The position numbers and the translations under genes are program-made. Shown piece after piece: positions 1 to 6,311 of a stretch of DNA of 6,311 bases. Each line of letters starts with the position of its first letter. Position 1 is the first letter of the stretch. The DNA comes from an uncultured Balneolaceae bacterium (GTDB taxonomy: Bacteria; Bacteroidota; Rhodothermia; Balneolales; Balneolaceae), in contig CALKWT010000201.1 of NCBI GenBank assembly GCA_938003885.1, positions 1 through 6,311 of the forward strand. Reading direction: 5' to 3'. The notes beneath the pieces are model-generated. The model had not been told where the DNA came from. It saw only the letters and a list, made by a program, of their open reading frames with translations, and searched no databases.

Positions 1-2415
1 ATCCCTCTCGGGGGCCAGCGGATACTGATTAGGCAGTACAAGCGATACAATAAAAAGCTCTTTCGATCCATCTCGATCGAAATCCGCTGCGATCACCACG
101 GAGGTACTGGTCCGGATGTCTGGCAGAATTCCGCTCTGTAGGGTGAACCCCCCTTCGCCATCTCCAAAATAGACCCGGTCGCGGTAGTATTCCGATCCCG
201 CCCTGAATTCACTTCCTCCACTTCCGACATAGAGATCAATAAATCCATCACCGTTGATATCGAGAAAAAGAGCACCCATATCTTTTTCATAACTCTCCCC
301 ATGTTCCAGCGGATTTGAAGTGAAGGTGCCGTCGGGATTCTGAATAAACAGTTCTGCCGGTTGTCCGAATCCGCCACCCACAAAAAAGTCATCCAGGCCA
401 TCTCTATTAACATCTCCTACTGCGATTCCCGGCCCCAGTTTTGAGAATTTATGCGGGAGCAGCGGCTGGATACGGAAGTCTATAAAGTCCTCTTCCTGAT
501 GAGTAAACATAACCCCTTTTTCTTCAGAGACTTCACGGAATAACGGCTCTGCCAATGCGCTGGAATCTTCTTTTCTATCCCAGTTAACCTTCTTACCAGC
601 GGCATTCTGCTGAACGACTTCTATTCGCTGATTAACGGCTACATTCTCGATCGTCTGCACTGTGTCATCTGGCCATATGACGACCACCGAATCTGCATGG
701 GTATGTTCTCCCATTCCGAAATGAAGCGGAGCTGCCATCGCCGACAGATACCCGCGTGCCACAGAATTGTACTGATGATAGGTGTCGCCCCCTGCATAAA
801 TAGTGATGGTTGCCCCGATGCCCAGGCTGTTCTGTTTGTTCCCTGTCAATTTAATGCTGAGATAACTGTTGCCACTGGCCCCGGCAATATTCCGGTAGAC
901 GGAGGCCGGTTCAAATGTATTGTTGATTACCAGGTCCAGCAAACCGTTGTTATTCAGATCAACATAGACCGCTCCGGTGGAGTACGTGGGAGTGCGAAAT
1001 CCCCATGATTCTGATTTGTCAGTGAATGTCAGATCTCCGTTATTCCTGAAAATCTTGTTCGGAAGGTAAGACCCTTCCAGATCCTGCAAATCCTGAAACA
1101 GTGTCTCCATCGTCTGCCTGTTAAAACCGGATACTCTTAATAGATTCATCTTGTGATCTGAAAAGTCAGCATCCGCAGGGTTCCTTGGAATACCGTTCGT
1201 GACGGTAAGATCCTGGTACCCGTCGTTATCGAAGTCTGCAAAGAGAGCGCTCCAGCTCCAGTCTGTGGCTGCAACCCCGGCCAGCAGGGCGATATCACTG
1301 AACAGAGGATCCTTCCCGGGCAGACTCCCCCTGTTCAGCTGAAGCACATTTCTTTTCACCTGCGGGGTGTACCCTGCCGCTAACTCGGAAGCAGAGCGCT
1401 CATACCCCATGGTCGTATTCATTCGCTTCGTCAACGCATCATTTTCAGGCAGCATATCCACCACAATGAGATCCATCAGGCCATCATTGTTGATGTCTCC
1501 AAAGTCGGTTCCCATAGAAGAGTAACTCTGGAGCGGAAAATAGTCAGCAGCCCGGTCGGTGAAGGTGCCGTCACCGTTATTCAGATAGAGTACATCATTT
1601 GGCAAAAAATCGTTAGCTGCGTGAATGTCGGGCCAACCATCGCCGTTTATATCCAACACATTCACACCCAATCCGTATCCCTCAATCAGTATCCCCGCTT
1701 CTGCCGAAACATTGGTAAACGTACCGTCTCCGTTGTTGCGGTAGAGCCGGTCTGTAGTAATATGCTCTCCGTTTATCTGTTTCGGCCTGATGACATTGGG
1801 AGGAGTCTCCCCCTGTCCGTTGGTTAACACAAACAGATCGGGATATCCATCCTTGTTGTAGTCAAAAAAGACCGACTGCGTGCTAAAGCCTGTATCTGCA
1901 AGGCCATACTCTTCCGCACGCTCGGTAAATGTGAGGTCACCATTGTTGATATAGAGTTCATTAGCCCTTCTCCGTGGCTCCGCATAGGGGCCGCCAAAAC
2001 TGATATAGAGATCGGGAAATCCGTCTCCATTGATATCGGTTACGGTCACACCGTTTGCCCACTTCCCTTCCGTATCGATTCCTGACGTTTCAGTTATATC
2101 CCGGAAGGTATAATCCCCCTGGTTGATGTATAGGCGGCTCTTGCCCATATTGGACGCAAAGAAAAGATCCTGAAGCCCGTCATTGTTGAAATCTGCGGCT
2201 ACGACGCCGGCCCCATTGTAGATCATTTCGAATGTGACGATATTCAACTCCACACTTTCAACCACTTCATTTCGAAAATCGATTCCGGTATGCGAGGACG
2301 GCAGCAGTTCAAACAGTTCAGAAGCCGGCTCATCCTTCGCACACCCTGCCACCAGCAAAACCACACAGAGCCAGCTCTTCCGGGATCGGAACGGGTTTTC
2401 GAATGCGGTTTTCAT
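1..2415 (-). CDS. FG-GAP/VCBS-repeat lipoprotein with central ASPIC/UnbV domain, partial (C-terminus beyond the window)
   Basis: An uninterrupted frame of 805 codons runs from an ATG at 2415 to the window edge with no stop, so the C-terminus is missing. The N-terminus is a lipoprotein signal: Arg/Lys-rich start, hydrophobic core (residues 15-23) and lipobox LVAGC with Cys25. The following AKDE resembles the Bacteroidota surface-lipoprotein export signal (Lys plus acidic residues). Ten calcium-loop motifs of the type DxNxDGxxD are visible, starting at residues 75, 127, 185, 255, 307, 394, 486, 668, 719 and 778; the seventh has Asn in the fifth position and the last ends in Glu. Most are followed by the companion pattern LYxNNGDGTFT. 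Residues about 525-602 match ASPIC/UnbV (LGIGATITIY, ARGYLSAMAAPLHFGMG, VVVIWPDDTVQTIENV). This indicates a beta-propeller, integrin-alpha-like extracellular protein. Homologues in Bacteroidota are often about 1,100 residues, so roughly a quarter is probably missing. Its ligand is unknown. An in-frame ATG at 2424 (adding MRL) is an alternative start; neither has a convincing ribosome site. Confidence 0.9.
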   Translation of the reverse strand, partial: MKTAFENPFRSRKSWLCVVLLVAGCAKDEPASELFELLPSSHTGIDFRNEVVESVELNIVTFEMIYNGAGVVAADFNNDGLQDLFFASNMGKSRLYINQGDYTFRDITETSGIDTEGKWANGVTVTDINGDGFPDLYISFGGPYAEPRRRANELYINNGDLTFTERAEEYGLADTGFSTQSVFFDYNKDGYPDLFVLTNGQGETPPNVIRPKQINGEHITTDRLYRNNGDGTFTNVSAEAGILIEGYGLGVNVLDINGDGWPDIHAANDFLPNDVLYLNNGDGTFTDRAADYFPLQSYSSMGTDFGDINNDGLMDLIVVDMLPENDALTKRMNTTMGYERSASELAAGYTPQVKRNVLQLNRGSLPGKDPLFSDIALLAGVAATDWSWSALFADFDNDGYQDLTVTNGIPRNPADADFSDHKMNLLRVSGFNRQTMETLFQDLQDLEGSYLPNKIFRNNGDLTFTDKSESWGFRTPTYSTGAVYVDLNNNGLLDLVINNTFEPASVYRNIAGASGNSYLSIKLTGNKQNSLGIGATITIYAGGDTYHQYNSVARGYLSAMAAPLHFGMGEHTHADSVVVIWPDDTVQTIENVAVNQRIEVVQQNAAGKKVNWDRKEDSSALAEPLFREVSEEKGVMFTHQEEDFIDFRIQPLLPHKFSKLGPGIAVGDVNRDGLDDFFVGGGFGQPAELFIQNPDGTFTSNPLEHGESYEKDMGALFLDINGDGFIDLYVGSGGSEFRAGSEYYRDRVYFGDGEGGFTLQSGILPDIRTSTSVVIAADFDRDGSKELFIVSLVLPNQYPLAPERD
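616..843 (-). other. ASPIC/UnbV domain (part of the VCBS-repeat lipoprotein)
   Basis: Residues about 525-600 of the lipoprotein. The run from GIGATITIY through the invariant-looking HFGMG to VVVIWPDDTVQTIENV is the usual ASPIC/UnbV pattern (small beta domain ending in a V-W-P-x-G/D strand). The family is shared with vertebrate CRTAC1 (cartilage acidic protein 1) and the bacterial UnbV protein and normally sits after FG-GAP repeats. Here it sits in the middle, with a further block of repeats after it. Biochemical function is not known for the domain. Confidence 0.85.
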
Positions 2416-2463
2416 GAGCCTCATCAGAGGAAGTGATTGAAGTGTGAAGGTTCTATTTACACA
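2416..2463 (-). other. Short operon junction, PQQ dehydrogenase to VCBS lipoprotein
   Basis: Only 48 bp separate the TAA of the dehydrogenase (2466-2464) from the ATG at 2415, or 39 bp to the ATG at 2424. I see no hairpin with a T-run and no promoter, which supports co-transcription. The stop and the downstream gene are in the same reading frame, and no other in-frame stop lies between them. Confidence 0.6.
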
Positions 2464-4632
2464 TTAATCCGGTAAAGAAAAAACAACAAATAGATCGCCG
2501 GGCGGTGTGGACAGCTTTCCGCTATGCCCTTCCGAACAGTAGAGACAATTTCCACCTACACCGAGGGCAACGTACTGTTTACCGTCAATTTCATAGGTAC
2601 TGGGTGTTGCAAATGCACTGGTTTCGAGCTCCGTTTCCCACAGAATTTCTCCTGTGTCCTTATCGAAAGCACGAAACATATTATCCCTTGTGGCCGCAAT
2701 AAACACCAGACCGCCTGCTGTAACGATAGGCCCCCCCAGATTCTGGGTGCCTGTTGGCGGAATTCCACGGGCTGTGAGTTCCTTGTACTCTCCAAGCGGA
2801 ACCTGCCATACTATTACACCTTTGTTTAAATCAATCGCATTCAGGGTTCCCCATGGTGGTTTAATGGCCGGATACTCCTCCTCATCTCTGAACTGATAGT
2901 AGTTTTGGTGAATGTAGGGAGACATCACTGTTCCCCCCTGCTGAGCCGCCTCTGAAACCTCACGTTCTTTTTCAAACAGATAAGCCAGCAGGGCATTCAG
3001 ATCATCCCCCACAACGGCGGCCATTGCGGGCATCCCGCCTCTTCCCTCACGGATGATGGTGGTTACTTCACTTTCCGTCAGCCTCTCCTTCAGATTCTCC
3101 AGACTCGGTGACGGAGCCACGCCCTTCCGGTCAATTCCATGACAAACTGCACAAGTGGCTGTATAGACATACTCCCCATAGGAGGACATATCTGCTTTCA
3201 GGCCCTCGGTTTCCACCATCGAGATGACATAAGGAATATTATTGGCATTGACATACATCATCCCTGCAGAAGGGTCAACCGCCGCTCCTCCCCACCAGGC
3301 GCCTCCATGAAGTCCCGGCATAAAAATAGTACCCGCGCCGGTTCCTGGAGGGTCATACAGTCCTCGGCTACTGAACTTTTTAAACTCTTCCCTTGCCCAG
3401 GCATTTTTTTCGGGTGAGAGATCGGTCAGATCCTCCTCTGTAAGCCCCTGCCGGGAAAATGGTTCCGGTTTCAAAGGGATCGGCTGGGTTGGCCAGGCCT
3501 GCTCCCCCATCAGAGAAGAAGAGGGGACCGGCCTTTCTTCCATAGGAAAGAGAGACTCTCCGGTGTCCCTGTCAAGGAGGTAGACCATACCGGTTTTAGT
3601 AACCTGAGCCACCGCATCGATATATCGGCCATCCTGATAAACGGTTACCAGATTCGGATGGGTTGGCAGGTCATAATCCCAGATATCGTGACGAATGGTC
3701 TGAAAATCCCAGATTCTCTCTCCAGTAGTTGCATCCAGAGCAATTACCGACGTGCTGAACCGGTTGGTTCCCACTCTGTCACCACCATAAAAGTGGTAGG
3801 AAGGTGCACCGGTCGGTACATAAACCACACCCCGTTCCTCATCCAGCGCCAGGCCGCCCCAGTTATTAGCCCCACCTGATTGATCCCAGGCATTTTCCGG
3901 CCAGGTTTCAAATCCCTCTTCTCCGGGGTGAGGTATGGTATGAAAAATCCACACTTGTTCACCTGTCACTGCATCAAATGCCCGTATATGGCCTGGAGCT
4001 GATTGCTGCGGGCCTTCCGGAACACGGCTTCCCAGGATATAGAGATTCTTGTAGAGAATGCCGGGGGAGGTTGCACTCACCGACAGCTCTTCCCAGGGTT
4101 CCCGGTCCAGGCCTCGTCGAAGATCCACTCTCCCATCCTCGCCAAACCCGGGGACCAGTCGCCCCGTTTCAGCATTCAGAGCGTACAGAAAACTGCCGCG
4201 TGTAAAGAGAATGCGGTCTTCATTTTCTCCTTCCCACCACGTCACCCCCCGGTTTTGATGGCGGGGTCCGTCCACATCAAACACCCACTTCTCCTTCCCG
4301 GTCCTGGCATCGAGTGCGATGATTTTCAGAGAGGGTGAGCTGATATACATGACACCGTTGACTATGATGGGATTGGCCTGAATCGTAGACCGCTCGGTTT
4401 TATCCCCGGTCCGGTACTCCCATGCCACCTCCAGTTTGCTGACGTTGCTCTTATTGATCTGATCCAGTGATGAGTATTTGCTATTCGACTTATCACCGCT
4501 GGTCACATTCCATTCGGTATAGGCCGCCGGATCGATAGGGATTTGACCACTTCTGTTTTCTTTGCCGCAAGAGACCAACAACGGCACGATCAGAAACAGG
4601 AGTATTGAAAGAGTGGTGAGGGATGATTTCAT
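2464..4632 (-). CDS. PQQ-dependent dehydrogenase (membrane glucose-dehydrogenase type) with inserted cytochrome c domain, lipoprotein
   Basis: Complete, 722 residues. Predicted to oxidise a sugar, polyol or cyclitol outside the cytoplasmic membrane using PQQ and to pass electrons to its own haem c and on to the respiratory chain; the substrate cannot be read from sequence. The signal peptide ends in lipobox LLVSC (Cys22). The beta-propeller is marked by repeated ALDxxTGxxxW motifs near residues 107, 218, 298, 599 and 655. The family signature RHDIWDYDLP (314-323) carries the likely catalytic Asp, and VTKTGMVYLLDRDTG (about 345-358) the likely PQQ-contacting Lys346. No vicinal Cys-Cys pair is present, unlike methanol dehydrogenases. 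A cytochrome c domain (about 480-556) interrupts the propeller: haem site CAVCH (494-498), with Met534 or Met537 in GGMPAM as the probable sixth ligand. The last blade carries an unusual CLYC (696-699). The ATG at 4632 follows an A/T-rich leader with no Shine-Dalgarno sequence; the signal peptide fixes this start. Confidence 0.93.
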   Translation of the reverse strand: MKSSLTTLSILLFLIVPLLVSCGKENRSGQIPIDPAAYTEWNVTSGDKSNSKYSSLDQINKSNVSKLEVAWEYRTGDKTERSTIQANPIIVNGVMYISSPSLKIIALDARTGKEKWVFDVDGPRHQNRGVTWWEGENEDRILFTRGSFLYALNAETGRLVPGFGEDGRVDLRRGLDREPWEELSVSATSPGILYKNLYILGSRVPEGPQQSAPGHIRAFDAVTGEQVWIFHTIPHPGEEGFETWPENAWDQSGGANNWGGLALDEERGVVYVPTGAPSYHFYGGDRVGTNRFSTSVIALDATTGERIWDFQTIRHDIWDYDLPTHPNLVTVYQDGRYIDAVAQVTKTGMVYLLDRDTGESLFPMEERPVPSSSLMGEQAWPTQPIPLKPEPFSRQGLTEEDLTDLSPEKNAWAREEFKKFSSRGLYDPPGTGAGTIFMPGLHGGAWWGGAAVDPSAGMMYVNANNIPYVISMVETEGLKADMSSYGEYVYTATCAVCHGIDRKGVAPSPSLENLKERLTESEVTTIIREGRGGMPAMAAVVGDDLNALLAYLFEKEREVSEAAQQGGTVMSPYIHQNYYQFRDEEEYPAIKPPWGTLNAIDLNKGVIVWQVPLGEYKELTARGIPPTGTQNLGGPIVTAGGLVFIAATRDNMFRAFDKDTGEILWETELETSAFATPSTYEIDGKQYVALGVGGNCLYCSEGHSGKLSTPPGDLFVVFSLPD
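3139..3153 (-). other. Haem c attachment site CAVCH
   Basis: Codons for residues 494-498 of the dehydrogenase encode C-A-V-C-H, the covalent c-type haem motif. It is the only CxxCH in the protein, so one haem is expected. The flanking pattern YxxxCAVCHGxDxxG and the downstream GGMPAM are typical of class I cytochrome c domains fused to quinoproteins. Maturation requires export, which agrees with the lipoprotein signal peptide. Confidence 0.92.
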
Positions 4633-4800
4633 ACTTAAAATTTCATTTAAACTATTTGGTTACGCATAAACACAGATCTCCCGTCCTGAAGCCGTTTCAG
4701 ATGGGGAGCATTTGCAGCGGAAGATATCCCGGCCAGTAAAGGCACTGACCGGGACACTCCGCTACTCGGGGGAACAAAACGAACTGGCCAGATTTGCAGG
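4633..4800 (-). other. Intergenic spacer, iolD to PQQ dehydrogenase
   Basis: A 168-bp gap with no supportable gene. The half next to iolD is GC-richer and contains the hairpin at 4728-4753; the final 35 bp before the dehydrogenase ATG is strongly A/T-rich, as is usual for translation leaders in Bacteroidota. The spacing could hold a promoter for the dehydrogenase and lipoprotein, but I could not find a convincing -33 TTTG / -7 TAnnTTTG pair; TAGTTTAA near 4650 is only a weak partial match. Confidence 0.5.
4728..4753 (-). terminator. Terminator-like or processing hairpin downstream of iolD
   Basis: Read on the minus strand, arm CCCGGTCAGT, loop GCCTTT and arm ACTGGCCGGG form a 10-bp stem with every position paired, one being a G-U wobble. 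The plus-strand version has a C-A mismatch at that position, so the structure suits a minus-strand RNA. It starts 47 nt after the iolD stop and ends 95 nt before the dehydrogenase ATG. It is followed by ATATCTT and not by a clean T-run, so it is a weak intrinsic terminator at best. It could instead be a partial attenuator or an element that stabilises the upstream mRNA 3' end. Confidence 0.45.
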
Positions 4801-6311
4801 TCAGAAATAATAGCGGCGTTTTTCGCTCTTCTTTTCATACTCTTTCCGCAACTGATTTACCGTCTCCGACTCCGAGACTTCAGAGATCGGAACGTCCCAC
4901 CAGGAGTGATAATCAGGCACTTTCTGAACCTTATCGACTTCTGCTACAATTACCTCTGTCCTGTCAGATTTCAAAGCGGATTTCAAAGCATCTTCAAGTT
5001 CGTAATAGGAGAACACCTCATGTACACCCACCCCGTAGCTTCGGGCATTCATGGCAAAGTCAATCGGCAACAGCTTCTCCTCTTCAGAAGTACCCTTTTC
5101 AACTGCGCTAAACTTATAATCAGTACCGAACCGCTCGCTTCCGACCGATTCGGACAAGGATCCGATACTTCCAAATCCATGGTTATTCAACAAGACGACT
5201 GTTATTTTTATTCCTTCCTGGATCGCCGTAATCAGTTCTGAAGACATCATTTGATAGGAACCATCCCCGACCATGACAACAACATCCCGTTCGGGCCGGG
5301 CCATTTTAACGCCCACTCCTCCAGCAATTTCATACCCCATACAGGAGTATCCGTACTCCAGATGATAACCGCCCGGCTCACTGCATTTCCAAAGTTTGTG
5401 GAGATCACCTGGAAGGCTTCCGGCAGCACACACCACAGTCGAATTTTCTCCCGCAAGCTCATTCACAATACCAATGATATTGGGCTGCTGCATTTTTTCC
5501 TGCGGCGCCATAGGGGTCACCCTATCGATCTCCTCATGCCACGCTCTCCTCAGATTTTCCGCACTCTCCCGGTAGGACTCTTCAACTTCATACTCTTTCA
5601 GATCTTCGTTGAGATCTTCAAGTGTCACTCGGGCGTCCGCCTGAAGCGGCAGGGAAGAGAGTTTATGGGCATCCATCGAGCAGACATTAATATGAATAAA
5701 GCGGACATCCGGATTTTGAAACTGGCTTTTTGACGAGGTCGTGAAGTCTCCAAGACGGGTTCCGATCAGTAGAATCACATCCGCGTCTTCTGCCAGCCGG
5801 TTCGCTGCAAGTGAACCTGTGGCACCCACGGAACCCATATTTTGCGGATGGCTGAATGGCAGGGCTCCCTTGCCCGCCTGGGTCTCCCCCACAGGTATGC
5901 CGGTCTGCTCCACGAACGTTTTCAGTTCTTCAGCTGCTTCACTGTAGAGGGTTCCGCCTCCCGAGATAATAAATGGTTTTTCAGCCTGTTTTAGAATTTC
6001 AACAGCTTCAGAGTATAACTTTTTATCTGCCCGAATACGTGGGATACGCCATACCCTCTTCTCGAAGAGAGATGTAGGAAAGTCAAACGCTTCGGTCTGT
6101 ACATCCTGGGGCAGGCAGATTGTCACAGCCCCCGTCTCCTCCGGGGATGTGAGCACTCTGAACGCCTCCAGCATAGACCATGCGAGCTGTTCCGGCCTGT
6201 TAATCCGGTCCCAATATCTGGAGACCGGCCTGAAAGCATCATTGACGGTAACATCCTGCCCTAACGGGTACTCCAGTTCTTGCAGGACGGGACCTACATT
6301 TCTTTTTGCAA
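4801..6311 (-). CDS. iolD: IolD, 3D-(3,5/4)-trihydroxycyclohexane-1,2-dione hydrolase, partial (N-terminus beyond the window)
   Basis: The frame is open from the right edge to a TGA at 4803-4801, giving 502 C-terminal residues; an internal Met at 6174 is not the start because family sequence continues upstream of it. IolD is the cytoplasmic thiamine-diphosphate enzyme of myo-inositol catabolism that opens the ring of the diketone to 5-deoxy-D-glucuronate. Family-specific stretches, numbered from the first complete codon: NDAFRPVSRYWDRINRPEQL (23-42), LPQDVQTEAFDFP (66-78), ETQAGKGAL (142-150), GTRLGDFTTSSK (183-194), CAAGSLPGDLHKLW (294-307), HLEYGYSCMGYEIAGG (316-331) and SWWDVPISEVSE (469-480). 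The thiamine-diphosphate motif runs from GDGSY (348-352) to LNN (374-376). IolD proteins are about 640 residues, so roughly 130-140 residues are missing, including the PYR-domain part with the conserved catalytic Glu. Its C-terminus is intact. Confidence 0.95.
   Translation of the reverse strand, partial: AKRNVGPVLQELEYPLGQDVTVNDAFRPVSRYWDRINRPEQLAWSMLEAFRVLTSPEETGAVTICLPQDVQTEAFDFPTSLFEKRVWRIPRIRADKKLYSEAVEILKQAEKPFIISGGGTLYSEAAEELKTFVEQTGIPVGETQAGKGALPFSHPQNMGSVGATGSLAANRLAEDADVILLIGTRLGDFTTSSKSQFQNPDVRFIHINVCSMDAHKLSSLPLQADARVTLEDLNEDLKEYEVEESYRESAENLRRAWHEEIDRVTPMAPQEKMQQPNIIGIVNELAGENSTVVCAAGSLPGDLHKLWKCSEPGGYHLEYGYSCMGYEIAGGVGVKMARPERDVVVMVGDGSYQMMSSELITAIQEGIKITVVLLNNHGFGSIGSLSESVGSERFGTDYKFSAVEKGTSEEEKLLPIDFAMNARSYGVGVHEVFSYYELEDALKSALKSDRTEVIVAEVDKVQKVPDYHSWWDVPISEVSESETVNQLRKEYEKKSEKRRYYF

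Noticed and set aside
697..1008. A 103-codon plus-strand open frame and a 106-codon minus-strand frame at 93-413
   Set aside because: Both overlap the long VCBS/ASPIC frame, which carries clear repeats and a domain match throughout; neither alternative shows a domain.
160..2200. Recurrent similar DNA words such as those coding for NNGDGTFT and DINGDG, resembling a DNA repeat array
   Set aside because: Spacing is irregular and the similarity follows the protein motif with codon variation; these are FG-GAP/VCBS protein repeats, not a CRISPR array or a tandem DNA repeat.
4633..4690. Possible Bacteroidota-type promoter before the PQQ dehydrogenase
   Set aside because: TAGTTTAA is only a partial match to TAnnTTTG and no TTTG lies at the required distance upstream, so I do not call it.
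4783..4789. Long-range inverted repeat GGCCAGT (4731-4737) with ACTGGCC (4783-4789)
   Set aside because: A 7-bp stem with a 45-nt loop is weak, and the left arm is better used in the local 10-bp hairpin.
4647..4838. A 63-codon minus-strand open frame overlapping the 3' end of iolD
   Set aside because: It covers the hairpin, has no recognisable domain, a basic low-information composition and no ribosome site; it fits a chance open frame in the spacer.
5251..5733. A 160-codon plus-strand open frame
   Set aside because: It lies wholly inside iolD on the opposite strand, where the minus-strand frame matches IolD along its whole length; it is a shadow.

Overview
The window holds three genes, all read on the minus strand. 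In transcription order (from high to low coordinates) they are: a 5'-truncated iolD (6311..4801), a 168-bp spacer with one strong RNA hairpin, a complete pyrroloquinoline quinone (PQQ) dehydrogenase with an inserted cytochrome c domain (4632..2464), and a large FG-GAP/VCBS-repeat lipoprotein with a central ASPIC/UnbV domain that runs off the left edge (2415..1). The last two are 48 bp apart with no room for a terminator or an independent promoter, so they look co-transcribed. Nothing on the plus strand looks like a gene; its open frames are shadows. I saw no tRNA, rRNA, insertion sequence, CRISPR array or phage gene.

The organism is probably a heterotroph of the Bacteroidota/Balneolota/Rhodothermota group. 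The reasons are the A/T-rich leader without a Shine-Dalgarno sequence before the PQQ gene, the large VCBS/ASPIC lipoprotein typical of that group, and a lysine-plus-acidic stretch just after the lipidated cysteine that resembles the Bacteroidota lipoprotein export signal. GC content is moderate. A species cannot be named from this window.

Functionally, IolD is the ring-opening hydrolase of cytoplasmic myo-inositol catabolism. The PQQ enzyme is of the membrane glucose-dehydrogenase type and is predicted to be a lipoprotein outside the cytoplasmic membrane; it would oxidise a sugar, polyol or cyclitol and pass electrons to its own haem c. The VCBS protein is predicted to be cell-surface anchored, with a calcium-binding beta-propeller and a glycan- or protein-binding role that cannot be specified. 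The most useful hypothesis is that the PQQ enzyme feeds inositol or a related polyol into the pathway that contains IolD. This is inference from gene order only, and the two genes may not share a transcript because of the hairpin between them.

Overall the region looks like ordinary accessory catabolic DNA. No clearly new system is visible; the points worth a second look are the architecture of the two lipoproteins, the in-frame junction between them and the intergenic hairpin.
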